Below are positions 34,739-64,000 of a stretch of 64,000 nucleotides of DNA, piece after piece. Source of the DNA: Takakia lepidozioides (taxonomy: Eukaryota > Streptophyta > Takakiopsida > Takakiales > Takakiaceae); assembly GCA_030704615.1 (NCBI GenBank), contig CM060733.1:57290001-57354000 (forward strand), in the 5' to 3' direction. The first letter of the stretch is position 1, and each line of letters begins with the position of its first letter. The translations under genes were made by a program, and so were the position numbers. The notes below the pieces were generated by a model. The model had not been told where the DNA came from. It saw nothing but the letters and a program-made list of their open reading frames with translations, and did not search any database.

Positions 34739-37700
34739 CTATCTACGTACTGATAAACCCATAAAATAATGCACTGATGTCATCCCATTCCCCATTTTTA
34801 CATCCATTATGTAACCACCTATAGGAGTGGTTGAACATCGACGGTCTATATGAGATCTAAATTCCTGATGGATACTAAATATTACTCTGAGTATTGCCTT
34901 TTGAAAAGTTTACAAGCAAACAATTTTGGAGAAATAATTCTTGTCATACAAAGAAACAACAATGAAACTTCAAAGGACTCCTTAAGATCTGTAACATTGT
35001 TTCTAGGTTTTACAATTCAGTAAAATAGTTGTGAAGATGTAGCTCTAAAGAAAGGTCTTCGTTATTCTCCTCCGTTCTAACTTCGCCGCATACTCTAACT
35101 CCCTACCTCAAAAAGTTAGGAGTGTTTGAATTTCCCGGTTACCTACTCAGATCCGAGCTTTTCTTTTCACTCCAGAGATGCTGGGCGGTTCAAAAAAAAA
35201 AACACACAACAAGGAAAAATGCCTTGTATATGTCTAGACCAGACAACAGTGAGACTCTCACTGTGAGAGCGTCATGAAGGTTAGTCCTAAAAGCCATAGT
35301 TAGTCAGAAGAGTCTGGCAGTCATGAGAGTGACCTTTTCTTCTACTATTTATGTTACTAGTATTATATGTGATACAAGGAATGTACTGGACCAGTGTGTG
35401 ACAAGCAGTGGCCGGAAGTGCTGAATCAGGCATTCCACTCCTACTAAAAGTCACAGAGCCTATACAGAATCTCTTCATTGAATCTCAGATGAAGTCTGTC
35501 AGTGTCACCACACTCACCCCATGCAGCTATTAACTCTAGTTTTGGCAAGGTACACCCCATCCTGCTGCATCCACCCCAAAGATGCCATTCCAGTTTCCAA
35601 ATAGAGCTAGCACCTATCACAACCCTCTGCAACTCAGTAAGGATGTTGAGCCTTCCACTCACCTCATCTCCCCCCAAAAACAAATACTAAACAATGCGAG
35701 CGATCCTAATGAATGAATGATTGAGAAAAATAACTAAAAACCACCTCACCTCAACAGTAGTAGCTCTAGGCATCACGGCAAAATTAGCTCGGAAGAAACT
35801 TCCAGCGATGATCCTCTGTGCCCTTTGGGAAACATAGCTCGAGAGAGTTGGGGTTGGAGGGCAACAGAAAACAGAACAGAAGGTAGGAGAAGGAATGTGA
35901 TATGACAGTCCTGACCTCCGAGTTCGTTACACTCACAAAACAACGCACACTGCATTCAAGCCCCTAACTACTACCCCCGCCCCGAGATTACCACTAATTA
36001 CTCTTACTAATTACACACACCGCCACGCTAACTATGCCGCTATTTACACGCCCCCCGCCCACGCCACGGAGCCGGCAGGCACGCCTGGCGGGCGCCCCGG
36101 AAACTGGCGCCTGACATGTCGCCGGCACCCCATCAACTGCCGGCCTATACTTAGTCGGGCCGTAGTGCCCCCGCACGTGCGCATGCATGCGCCTTTACTC
36201 CCTGCGCCCTAGCCCCCGCCCGAATTAGCCTGCGATTAGGGCTAATTCGAGGGCGCATTACTATATAATTACCCTCGGATTGCCTTCCGATTTGGGGGTA
36301 AAATTAGCCCTAATCTCTCGCCTTGCGACTTCGATTTTATTCCCGCCACGCTTCACAGATAAGACGCCCCATTTTTTTACTGTCTGCTCGATATTCGATT
36401 ATCCTCTGCTGCGCTTATAATACTCCACATAACCCATCCGATACCCCAAATATAGACGCCTGCCGTCGATATTAGTGGATGGTTCGAATTGTACAACCCC
36501 ACATAAACGCAAGGTTGGGATTCTATTTTCAGTCCGACGGGGGCCCACTAGCAGCCAGTCACTAGTGAGTTGCCAGCGGAACTGGGTTTATTTTACTAGT
36601 CAATGGTACTTGATTTGTTCGAATGGGGTAATGCCAGGGGGGGGTGTCAGGCTTAACGGTTGCGGATACTTAATCTGTGCCCTAATATTAGGCGCTGGTT
36701 GTCGACGATTAATTCTGTGCATTTATTCATCCGCTTGGATGCTAGCGTCCTACACCTCCCCACTCGCGTGGGGGACGTGTCAGAGAGAATCGATGAATGG
36801 TGGGCCGGATGGACGGATGTGCGCCGGGGTGTCATCCAGCCAGCATAACGAGACGCCAAATAAGGCCTAGGGACAGTGGGGGCAGAGATAGGCGGCTGCT
36901 CGGCTGCGAGAATGTCAGCGCCCCCATTCGCATGTTTAATCGCGGCCATCAACTAGTTATTAAGTTATTCCGCGCGCTGCAGCTGGCAATTATCCCATAT
37001 CGCTCAGTGTGCGCCTATAATATTTATTTTTGGCGCAGTAAGGGTGGGGGGGTGGACTATTTTGCGTTAATTCACCGTCTATTAATTGCACTAGATAAGC
37101 TCATTCTGCCATGTCGGATGTGACTATAATATATTTCCCTATAGTTCACCTTTTTTATGCAGAAATTGTTTTCATTTTCAATCTTTTAAAAAGAAGCGAA
37201 AAGGCCCGCTCCAGGGGGGAGAGCACAAATATTTTACCTTTATAGATTATGAACTTATATACAGATCATCATGTTATTTATTTATTTATTCCCTCTTTTA
37301 TAATAACAGAATGTAAATAGTTTCCGGGCACGAAAGTGCACATTAGTTTATGTTCGTCGATATGAGCATAATGTATGTATTATGTTGCGGACGCAAGTTG
37401 GTTCGTAATATGAGGCTATGCCGGGGGGCAAGGTGTTGAGGTTTGTCAAGTTGTCCTCATCGGTAGTACCAGTTGGGCTATCTAGAATATATACCTAGTC
37501 AAAGGTTAGTTTAATTTCTGATTTTGGTTTTGCGGTGGTTATGATTAGATGCGCCCACCCTTTCACCGCATGCTGACAGGGATTTGTAACGGATAACGTT
37601 GTGTCCCTGGTCTGATGGAATTTCAACATGCGGAGATAAAAATACATTTCGGTAGAGTCCAACCGACTTTCTTTTAACAATATACGGCACACACAAAGTC

Positions 37701-40247
37701 AAAAGGGGACTTGGGAGCAAGCAAGTCGCTTCGTGAAGCCGCTACCTACCGTCAATATTTGGAGGCTTGCTTGCACATGCACTGCATCCATTTAGTCTAA
37801 CAACATCCGAATATCCGTTATTGTCGGTATTTTCTCTCTTAACAGATAAAAATTGAAATATAATTTGAAAAATTGAGATTGAAATTGAGTGCGTTTCCTG
37901 ATGCTTTCGGTCGATGGAGAAAGCACACAAAAGGAGGAATATTAGCCGTACAGTGCGGCCGGCTGGCCGGAAACATAGGGGACCCAGCGCGAACTAGAGT
38001 GGTTTAGTAGTAATAGAGACAGCCAGGCTGGAAACATGCACACACTTTTGACCTAACTGCGTGGTGGTCATATCGGATTCCGCATGCAAGAAGGGATTGG
38101 GCAAATATGACGGTGGGAAAGTATGAAGTTGGTTTTCCAAAAGGGAAAATAAAATGTGGACATGCTGCATGACCACGTGCCCAAGTATGCGGAAGGGTAC
38201 CAATTATATATTAGTGTCCCTAGTGAAACACATGAGAGCTTTATGTGGTTGGCGGTTGTAGTCTCCAAGGACCGCATGGTTGGTTGGTGGGTTAGTTAGT
38301 TAGAATTGGTGTTGTCTTTTTTTGTGGCCCAGGTGCCCGACACACAAGAGAACACATGAGGGAATCTCTACATTTCCTTTCCATGGAAATTGAAAATATT
38401 CCCGGGCCCGCATTTGAGGAAAAATTGGGCATAACGTCCTGTCCGGCTAATTAATTAAAACAAAGAAGTAGCAAAACATTGTATTAAAATGGGCATAATA
38501 GAGGTACTTGTCCCCCTTGAAGCACACAACCTCGACATTTGGGAGGGACTTGAGGGAAAATTGGGCATAATGTCGGGCTAATTGAGACAAGAAGAATAAT
38601 AACAAGGCTAAACAGGCATAATAGTATCATTTGTCCCCCTTCCATGCATACAACCCCCATATTTGGGAAGGATTGGAGGAGAAATTGGGCATAATGTCGA
38701 GCTAATTAAAAGAATAAATGTAATAATAAGGCTAAATGGGTAGGTATTTTATATTTTGCCCCTTTTCATGCATACAACCTCGACATTTCCAACGGGCCGG
38801 AGGAAAATTGGGAATAAGGTGGGGCTAATTAAAATGAGACATAGAATAAGTGGCATAATAGTGTTTTATTCGGCCCCCTTCCATCCATACAACCCCGACA
38901 TTTGCGACGGACTTGAGGGAAAATTGGGCATAATGTTGGGCAACGATATTTAGAATAACAAGGCTAAATCGGCATAATAGTGTTATCTGTCCCCCTTCCA
39001 TGCACACAACCCCACGTGATTACTCAATAAATATAAATAATAATTATTATGGACATACTACCGACTGCTTGGACCTCCACCCTGGTGTTGGGATCATCAA
39101 CTGGCCTCCGGTCAATGGACCTCAGATCTTTGCCCACTTTTTCAACACTTATGGAATAAAATCAATGATACTCCCCTGGATTATTATTATTATTATTATT
39201 TGGAGAACAGGGGGATGCCCTGGATGTTTTATTGAAGGTTATTTGAAGGGAAAAAAATTAAAATCCTTGAATGCCATAGGCATAAGGCGTGTTCACACGG
39301 CAAGCCGTGTAGGATCCCTGGATTAAGTTCCCATTCAAAATCTCATAGAAACGTAGAAAAGCATTATTTCATAAAACAATGAAGAAAAAAAATGAAGAAA
39401 AAGATAAAGAAAATTTGCATTTTACTGTCATGATTCATGTCATGTTCGGAGTTTTAATAATAAAGCCCTTCAGGGATTTGTATTTATCCTTTTCAGGGAT
39501 TTCAACATTTTTTTAAGGCATTATTAATATATATAATAGAAGAAACGGGGGAAATGAACAGGAAACACTCGATTAAATCATTATATCTTACAACAGTGAT
39601 ATTTGGATATATTTGACTTCAGGGTCGCCGAAAAAAACATCATAGAATTTAACACTTTTGACAAAACTTTGATAGAAATAACTTTTTCAGTGTTGCACCA
39701 TCTACCGAAAGATTCCTAATTCAGCATACATGCAGTATAATCTCAATCATGTCTAATTTAATTAAATCCAACTTACTAATAAGGCTTTGGAAGACTTTCA
39801 ACAAAATTAAATGTACCAAAAAAAGAGTCATGGATGAATCCCATGCCTCATTCACTTTTACCCCCAATTTGGACGATTATTTCTTTCATAACCTCGATTC
39901 CGCTTCCAGTTAATTGTAGGAACCTCAAACAACTGGCGTTTTCATCAAATAACCAGTGGATCTTCGGCCGATCTCCGGCGGATCTTTGACGGTTTTCATG
40001 CCGGTTATCTCAAAAACTAGGCAATCAATCGGCGGTTATGAGCCTTTGCTGGTTCTTTGTGTTTTTGAGAACCGCGGTTATATATCCACATAACCTTCTT
40101 TTTTTCCTTTTATTCCATAACCTTCTCGATAACCTCAGGGGATTTTGTAGCTGAATCAAAGAACCTACTAACTCCTAAGTATATTCATATATTCTCCCAG
40201 AAGACAAATTAGATCAAAATTATGGAGTAGTAGCAGGACTGGTAGTA
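34739..40247. other. Repeat-rich intergenic region, no gene recognised
   Basis: No gene supported. Contents: a GC-richer segment at 35950-37130 with short scattered open frames, a tandem array at 38395-39010, an ATT microsatellite at about 39180-39201, and AT-rich sequence to 40200. The foldback at 40248-40365 lies at the right edge. Confidence 0.45.
38395..39010. repeat. Diverged tandem array, period about 120-125 bp
   Basis: About five units share ATTGGGCATAATGTCGGGCT, AAGGCTAAA, GGCATAATAGTGTTAT and CCCCCTTCCATGCATACAAC followed by CCCGACATTTG. Units are 70-85 percent alike by eye, so this is an old minisatellite-like array with no coding content. Confidence 0.75.
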
Positions 40248-40365
40248 GGACTTTACTTCCCTTCCTTTCTTTACTTTACTGCTAACTTAATCCAGGGCCC
40301 TCTTAACCAGCCCAGCCCTGGATTAAGTTAGCAGTAAAGTAAAGAAAGGAAGGGAAGTAAAGTCC
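40248..40365. repeat. Perfect 51-bp foldback
   Basis: 40248-40298 is the exact reverse complement of 40315-40365, with a 16-base loop. The arms begin GGACTTTACTTCCC. It lies about 0.8 kb upstream of the second dioxygenase ATG. It may be a small foldback transposon or the template of a hairpin RNA. Confidence 0.85.
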
Positions 40366-41183
40366 AAGACTCTAGTGACTAGTGTAAGGTAGGTGCAGAA
40401 GCAACAACGGTCTGGCAGCATCGTCAGCGGCCGTCACAGCGCCAGACACTTGGAACACAACGTTAACGCCTCGCACGCAGCCGTGTCAGTTCCCGTTTGC
40501 CTTCTGCTCCCCGCCGCCCCTATAACTAACACTGCTTCCCACCTTTTTCTTTGTGCCTCCACCTAATCTCGCAGCTTCCAAATTTCCCGTAAACTTCTTC
40601 CTCCAGAGTGGAAACAGCTTGCATGCTTTCGCTGTCTCACAGTCTCTCATTTTCAGTCTTTCTTACAGATCAACCTCTCAACTGTGCGGGGCTGTGCACG
40701 GTTATCTTCCAACTTGGGTTACTACCAAGTCGCTTTCCATCATCTTTGTCTGGAAGTACTGGGATCCTGCAGCTTAATATCTGTAAGATTGTATATTTGA
40801 GCTGAGATCTGGAGATATCATTTACATTTCAGTACTTTGGAGATAATAGCAGCTGCTGAGCAACTGGGTTTAGCAGGTCCAGCTTATCCCGGAAGGAGAC
40901 CGAGTTACCTTCAAGGCATTGTTGATGTGTGACAGATAAAGCCGGTCTTTGTTTCGCAGCTGGTGGACAAAGCCTCAGTGCTGAACTCGGTCCAGCTCGG
41001 ATCTCTGAAACTACTCATTCGTTCCAGCTTCTTGGCCTCGTACATTCCCACTTCAAAAAATTCTGTCCTTGTCGCACAGCTCATCTAGACTTTTACCTTT
41101 TTTTGGCCTTTGCTCTTAAGTCACAAGTCATCTCGCCCTCTCTCCCATTCTCTTCAGCGAGTATATATCGGCCTTCTTTTGTC

Positions 41184-42921
41184 ATGGGTGCACAGCAGTT
41201 GCCATCTGCGAGGCGGCCTCCCTCGGACCTCGCAACTGTTCTGGCGAACTCGGGGTCCCTGACTAACGCGGTTTTGATTTCAGCTCTGCTTCGAGGCTCC
41301 AAGCTGCCAGACATGTTCATTGAATCCGAGAATGAGCGACCCAAGGTCGACACTAGTGGAGAGGAGTTCCTAGACATTCCGGTGATAGACCTGTCAGTGT
41401 TGCAGACGGGTGACAAGAATGACAGACAGCGCGTGGTGGCAGCCATGACTAATGCATGCGAGAAGTGGGGATTCCTACAGGTTTCCAATCACGGAGTGGA
41501 CCTGCAATTGATAGAGAGATGCGAGGCACAGGCCCACCGTATGTTTGAGCTGCCCCTGGATGTGAAAGAGAGAGCTCACCGGGCTCCTGGCGAGAAGTTT
41601 GGCTATGGAGCGAACACGTGGTTGGATCAAACTGTGAAGCACTGGTGCGAGAGCTTCGCTTTGCAGTTGCATCCGTTCTCCAACATTCGTGATTACGCCT
41701 CCAAGCTTTTCGGCCCTACTGACGACGAGGCGTTCAGGTAGTGCTTCCGGTATTTTAACTCTAATGGTTCTGTTTCCAGGCCTTTGTCAGCTGCAACATT
41801 CGTTTTAAAGGTTGGGGCGTGCAAGTAATGTCTGGGCTGCACAAAATTGTTTCTGTGCGACAGTCTTGGCTGGCCCCAGCCAGTTATCTAGATTGTCGCC
41901 TTCCTTCGCCTAGATCAGTTCTCATTGTATGCAGTGAAACAGGGATGTAGATTGCTGACGATTATGTTTGTGTGGTATTCTTCTACAGCCAAACGCTCGA
42001 AGAATACATGGGTGAAGTAGAGAAGCTGGCACGTCGTTTAACGGAGCTTCTCTCCGAAGGGTTAGGATTGAGCCCAACTCGATTGAATCACTACTTCAAA
42101 GATGAGAGAATGGCATCTATGCGGCTCAACCTGTATCCGCCATGCCCGGAGCCATCTCTTGCGATAGGACTGAGGGCACATACAGATCCGCACCTCCTGA
42201 CCATTCTGCACCAGGATAACGTGGTGGGGTTGCAAGTCCAGGTTGAGGATCGTTGGATCACTGTCAAGCCCCGTCCTGATTGCTTTGTGGTGAACATTGG
42301 GGACCTCTTTCAGGTACATTTCCCGTCAGACATCTGGCATTTCAGTGTGTCGTTTGAGGACCTTTGGAAAAATTATAATTCTCAAATGCATGTGAGATCA
42401 ATAGACTAACAGAGCTGTTTGTGACAATGTGGAACTTCGCTGTCTCCTCCGGCTTCTACTAGCCTTTGCTAGCTATCGATCGGGGTCTCAACAGCTGTAG
42501 TTAATTGAACCAATGCACGTTGGATCACTGAACAATGTCGAAATGAGGAACTAGACAGGCATATGCATTCAGTAAATGGCTGGTGATAAGTGGACATCAT
42601 TAGTCGCAGATTATCAGCAAAATGTAAGTTTATATGCATGTGAGCCTGATCGAAATCGTTCTCACATACTTGCAGATATTGAGCAACAGGAGATTCAAGA
42701 GCGTCTTACACCGTGCATTTGTGAATAGCACTTCGAAACGGCTCTCTCTTGCGTGTTTCCTAAATCCTCCTTTGAGTGCTACAATCGTTGCTCCCCACGA
42801 GCTTATCACGCCTGATCAACCGCAAATCTACCGGCCTTTCACGTTCCAAGAGTTCCTGTCCGATGCGTACACGCATCATCCAAAGGGTGCCGAGAGACCT
42901 GAGCTATACCACCTCCAGTGA
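41184..42921 (+). CDS. Gibberellin-oxidase-like 2-oxoglutarate/Fe(II) dioxygenase, copy 2
   Basis: Exons 41184-41737, 41989-42313 and 42676-42921 with GT-AG borders give about 374 residues. DIOX_N is seen as IPVIDLSVLQTGDK and CEKWGFLQVSNHGVD. The catalytic half has NLYPPCPEPSLAIG, HTD in LRAHTDPHLLTILHQD, the distal His in SVLHRAFVNS, and RLS. Exon 2 is exactly the length of that in copy 1 (325 bases) and both introns have the same phases (2 and 0), so the two genes are paralogues by duplication. They share the YPPC, HTD and HRA blocks and differ mainly at the N-terminus and C-terminal tail. The ATG at 41184 is chosen because it aligns with copy 1; the open frame continues upstream without another ATG. 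Soluble oxidase of gibberellin or related metabolism; substrate not determinable. Confidence 0.88.
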
Positions 42922-44704
42922 TCTCGATTTGCGTGTTCTCTTTTTGTTTTTTTTCAATAGCGTTAGCCAGCCAGTTGGGTAGATTACTTAGCCACTGCCC
43001 CTACACAGCGGAATCTTACACAGTTTTAGCAAATCGGCAGCTTAACTTGGAGCGAGTCCAGTTGACTTGCTACTACACTTTACACACGTATACAAATGTA
43101 TACCCAAGCTCTTTGAGTAAAAGTCCACAAAGTCACACCCACTGCAATAAACCGCACGTGCTCTCAACTAGTTCTGCATGAGCCACGACCAGAAGTTTTG
43201 CTGCTTTCGGTCCATCTCCATGCAGAATTGTCTTCGGATGTTCTATGGTTTACTTATGCTACTGCTTTCCTGCTCTCATACTTCTAGATCATACAAACGA
43301 AGGGGCTGCGATAATGTGTAGCCCTGTGTTGCTGACATGGATCTGTGTGTTTGCTTCAATACTGCAATAAAATTTATACAATTAAACTAGAAACTTGTCT
43401 CTCTACTTTTACTCCGATCTTTATCTTTGTGGACATGTTTCTTTAAGTTTCCCTTGTGCTTATCTACCTCTACAATCAGAACAAAGTGTACCTCTAGGTT
43501 CCTTCTGTTGCTTGATTTTTTTATTTTCTTCAACATGGGGGAGAGAGCCCTGTGAATCATATTGTAGGGGTTTATGCAAAAGATAACCATGAAAAGTGTA
43601 GTGTATACTGTATACATCAAAGGAGCGATGGGTAACACCCACATCACATAGGTGCATGATCTTCTGATTTGATGTATGAACAACAAAATTCTGAGGCAAC
43701 AACAACAACTGTGATGCTAGATTGTTTTGCTTGGCTTTGCTGCTTTACATTTCCCATTTCCCTATGGTGTTTTATTTCTCCACTTAGAGGTTCTTGATGC
43801 TTGTACAGTCACCTCATTTCGGTCTTTTATGAAGCTATTCTAAAAATTCCGATCAAGTTATGAAGAATTTGTCATTCTCTGCACGCAGGAAACAAAACTT
43901 CGCATCCTGAAAGTGATATGCAAGTGATAATAAGGATAAAAATTGGAAACATGTTTGTATTCAAAGAAGACTGAATTTACTCAAAGGAAGTCAGCAAGCA
44001 TGGTGTAGAAGTGAATTTTCCTTGGGCAGGAAAAGTGCAACAGACAGACCAGAGCCAGTCTCTGTAAAGCCAGTCTCTGTAAAGCTTGTGTACGGTCTTC
44101 AATGTCCTCAAAATTCAAACAACCTCTCCAAAGGCATACCCACCAGGGGGGAGGAATAGACCAGAGGCCTTTTCTCAAGACCAGGACAATCATCCCTGTC
44201 AACTCAAGTTTTTGCTTTTGTAGCACTACCATCATGACACATTTCCAGATGACCACATCTGACCTAATAGAGGGAAATCAAAAAGTGGAAACTGCCATTT
44301 CATTTGGAGACAAGTAATAACTGAACTATAATCCCTTCACCCAGGGAAATGTTTCTCTTCTGACATCACTGGCATGTCTGTATATATGTGTACAAGAGCT
44401 TAACAGTGCCAACCCCTTCTTTGGAAATCAAAGGGTCCATAACCACCCGGAATTAGTTGCACTGACAACCAATGGCCCAGTACCTAACAGCAGGTGCGGA
44501 CATTCTGACAAAACTTGTATACAAAGTCTGTCTACAAGAAACTGGACTAAGAATTATATCTCATCATGGAAACCTTAAAAGTCCCTTTATCAAGCACTAA
44601 TATTACCATGGTTCTTTCCCAGTTGTGACAATATACTCGTGAATTTGTACAAAAAGAACTCACTCGGGGGGTAGTATTGTCCACAAACCCCATAAAAAAA
44701 TTCT
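42922..44704. other. Region between the convergent dioxygenase and BEACH genes
   Basis: No gene recognised. AATAAA-type motifs at about 43146 and 43367 could serve as polyadenylation signals for the dioxygenase. The right part should include the 3' untranslated region of the minus-strand BEACH gene. Confidence 0.45.
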
Positions 44705-61956
<17,252 letters not shown>

Positions 61957-63049
61957 CTGAAAAAGCCCTGCCCCTAGCGCCCGCTATTAGGGTTGTTGTG
62001 GACGACTAGCCAGGTCCCCCGCCGTACCCACATGCCCTCTTCTTTAATCGGAACCTTTTATAAAGATAGGATGACGGTATGAGCTGTTGTGGCCAGCGTA
62101 CCAGCAAATCACAGCATGTTCATATATAATTAGGATACACACTGTTGCCCTCTCTTCACGACAGAGCTAACTGAGAAATTACGAAGAACTGGACCAGCCT
62201 CCGCACCTGCTCCTCTAAAAGAGACATTGAGCCCCCCCGCCCCGTACGAATTTACGATTCGCACACTCCACCCAACACACGTCACCCCAGTTCGGTTACT
62301 CAGACCCGACCGGAATAGTTTTTCCAGCACAAACCAAAAGCGTATGCACAATGCTCCCGAGCGCCAGCCTTCGGTCACAAAATGGATACGCACAGACACC
62401 TCATGTCACAATGATGCCCCAGTGCCCGAACTTCAACAGCCATTCACCGGCGAGAGAGGCAAAGGCCTCACCCCCGGCCTTGCAAGAAGGCCTACGCGAC
62501 CCCATATCTCTACCATATCCCAGAAGTGTCATCTACCGGTTGTCCCCTGGACCACAATATCGGTTTCTGCATATTAACCTTAACAGTGGTCCTCCGAACT
62601 TCATGACCGGACAGAAAGAAAGCACTGGACCCGAGTGCAAATATAGAGCTCATGGGTTGGGAAGAGATAGATAGACTGACAGAACTGCAGATAAGTCAAG
62701 CTCCACTTAAGCAAAGGTAGAACATACTTCAAATGTAGCATGGACATCACAAAAGTAGGTTCTAGAACACGCATTAACCTGAGAAGTGCGTCACTTTTAA
62801 TCCCATTGGAGAACAATAAATGCATGTCCTGGCTGAAAGACCTTACATGACAAGAACACAAGAACCACTACAAAACCAGGCCTAAAGTGCTCCTCAAACA
62901 AGTAGCCCTTCAAAGTCCTTTTCACCTTCCATCTCTCACATGCATGGGGTGCAACATCAAATTGTATAATATAGTGGACTCAAGCAGGAAGACAATTCAA
63001 TGTCAAAGAGGCAAAAAGGAAAAGAGGAAATTGGAAAAAGGGTCAACTA
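61957..63049. other. Upstream BEACH-gene intron or flank, no further exon supported
   Basis: In this interval I cannot support another exon. A minus-strand frame at 62601-62861 (SFSQDMHLLFSNGIKSDALL) might be one but has no recognised match. The ConA-like N-terminal half expected before 61956 is not visible, so it lies beyond the window or in exons too diverged to see. Confidence 0.4.
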
Positions 63050-63345
63050 CCTGAATGCTCCAAGAACTTCAATGATCTGGAACACATATGTAAGTAGAGT
63101 AGAAGGGCTCAGCAGCATGGTGCGCATTGTCTCCAACAGAAAACCCACGCAGCCTGCAGCAAGCAACAAGTTCAGGAAAGTCTTATGCCTAACTTCATTT
63201 TGTTCGGACACTCTTCGTGCTTCCGCCATGGCCTTAGTCAATCAAGTCTTCTGCCTCATCCAATCACCCTGCACGGCTAAGAAGGTCTACCATGCAGCCA
63301 AACTGCTTCAGATTCCAACTCGGCTTCATCAAGCAGGGTCAGTTC
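63050..63345 (-). pseudogene. Degraded pentatricopeptide-repeat (PPR) fragment
   Basis: On the minus strand near 63330-63230 the translation reads KQFGCMVDLLSRAG, stop, LDEAEDLID, matching the highly conserved GCMVDLLSRAG.LDEAEDLI segment at the end of plant PLS-type PPR proteins. Further downstream, in shifting frames, are LLLAAGC, RLRGFSVGDNA and STYI, which resemble the following E-domain (LLSACR.HG...GE.A...STYVLLS). Stops and frame changes make it a fragment, probably a retrocopy or duplication remnant. PPR proteins edit or process organelle RNA. Confidence 0.6.
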
Positions 63346-64000
63346 TTCCTTCAGGTACTTGAAAATCCTCTACCTTTATCCACCAGACTTACCCTGTTTA
63401 ACAGGATGGTCTTACTTCCAAGTACAAAAAACTCTTCCTGAACAGCATGTTAGCTGTTCTAGAGCATGCTGACATGATCTCTTTGAACACCAAAAGCTGA
63501 ATGGATTCTAAAGTTATATCATGGTTGGAGTTGCCAATGCACATGGCACATGAGTACTTTAAGGTAGGCCTAATAATGTTGCAAAGCATGGTCCTCAGTG
63601 TTAATCCCTCTGCAGTGGAAAATTTGAGCGAGAAAGCTTCGTGGGGGGAGAGACGGGCCCTACAATCAAAATATTCACAAGTTTATAGAAGCTCTGGATA
63701 ACCAATTCAGAGCATACAAATTGGTTCGTGAATGCCCCTTTTCCCCACAACATTTTATTCAGAGCCTTTCTTACAACCTACATGGCCCAAATGGACAAAA
63801 CAAAGGCCACGCACCAATGACGATTATGCAAATCTTTTGGTTCAATTCAAATTCATCTTATGCACTCTGCTAATTGAGAGTTGTGAGATCTCAGATATAT
63901 ACCAACATCATAGACAGGAAGTGCCATATGCAAACACCTAAGGCCAAGAATCCAATCATTGCAATAGTAAAGTTTCAAAACAAAGTCATCCTGGCCACTT
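63346..64000. other. Right edge, no gene recognised
   Basis: Short open frames only. If the BEACH gene continues, this is intron or upstream sequence. Confidence 0.4.

Noticed and set aside
63047-63241. Additional BEACH-gene exon, since the frame ends at a good donor (CATTCAG/GTAGTT)
   Set aside because: The upstream bases encode a PPR signature, and the segment itself aligns better with a decayed PPR E-domain than with SPIRRIG.

Overview
The window is nuclear DNA of a streptophyte plant, most likely a land plant outside the flowering plants. This rests on plant-type gibberellin-oxidase-like dioxygenases with spliceosomal introns, a plant SPIRRIG/BCHA-class BEACH gene with about 20 exons, a degraded plant-type PPR fragment, and large Ty3/gypsy retrotransposons. 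I cannot name the species. All coordinates were read by eye, so exon edges may be off by one or two bases.

Layout. 1-2.3 kb: no gene recognised. 2.8-4.6 kb (+): a three-exon 2-oxoglutarate/Fe(II) dioxygenase of the gibberellin-oxidase class. 4.6-10.1 kb: no gene recognised. 10.1-30.5 kb: two nested Ty3/gypsy-type retrotransposons, both coding on the minus strand. The older one (element X) lies at 10147-15603 plus 26787-about 30540 and is split by a younger one (element Y, 15604-26786), which is flanked by the 4-bp target duplication CGGC. 30.5-40.5 kb: AT-rich repeat-laden DNA with a roughly 2-kb element carrying 178-bp terminal inverted repeats, a 120-bp-period tandem array and a perfect 51-bp foldback. 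41.2-42.9 kb (+): a second dioxygenase with the same intron positions and phases as the first. 44.7-62.0 kb (-): the C-terminal part of a giant BEACH protein (ConA-like/armadillo part, PH-BEACH, BEACH, WD40, FYVE-like finger), whose 5' end runs off the window. 63.05-63.35 kb (-): a PPR pseudogene fragment.

The most unusual content is the retrotransposon pair. Both code for gag with zinc knuckles, a DSGA protease, then a C5-cytosine DNA methyltransferase domain placed between protease and reverse transcriptase, then RT, RNase H, DDE integrase and a C-terminal PHD finger. So one mobile element carries both a DNA-methylation writer and a probable histone reader. Its ends are also odd. In sense orientation element Y reads B-internal-A-GC-B-A, a split-direct-repeat arrangement like that of PAT/Ngaro elements, yet it has an integrase and a target-site duplication. 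Directly after the 5' repeat are 16 bases perfectly complementary to a segment inside the element's own repeat, which suggests self-priming in the manner of Tf1.

Several otherwise conserved reading frames (the BEACH gene and the young element Y) are broken by one- or two-base shifts, some at homopolymers. Assembly indels must therefore be excluded before calling these genes dead.
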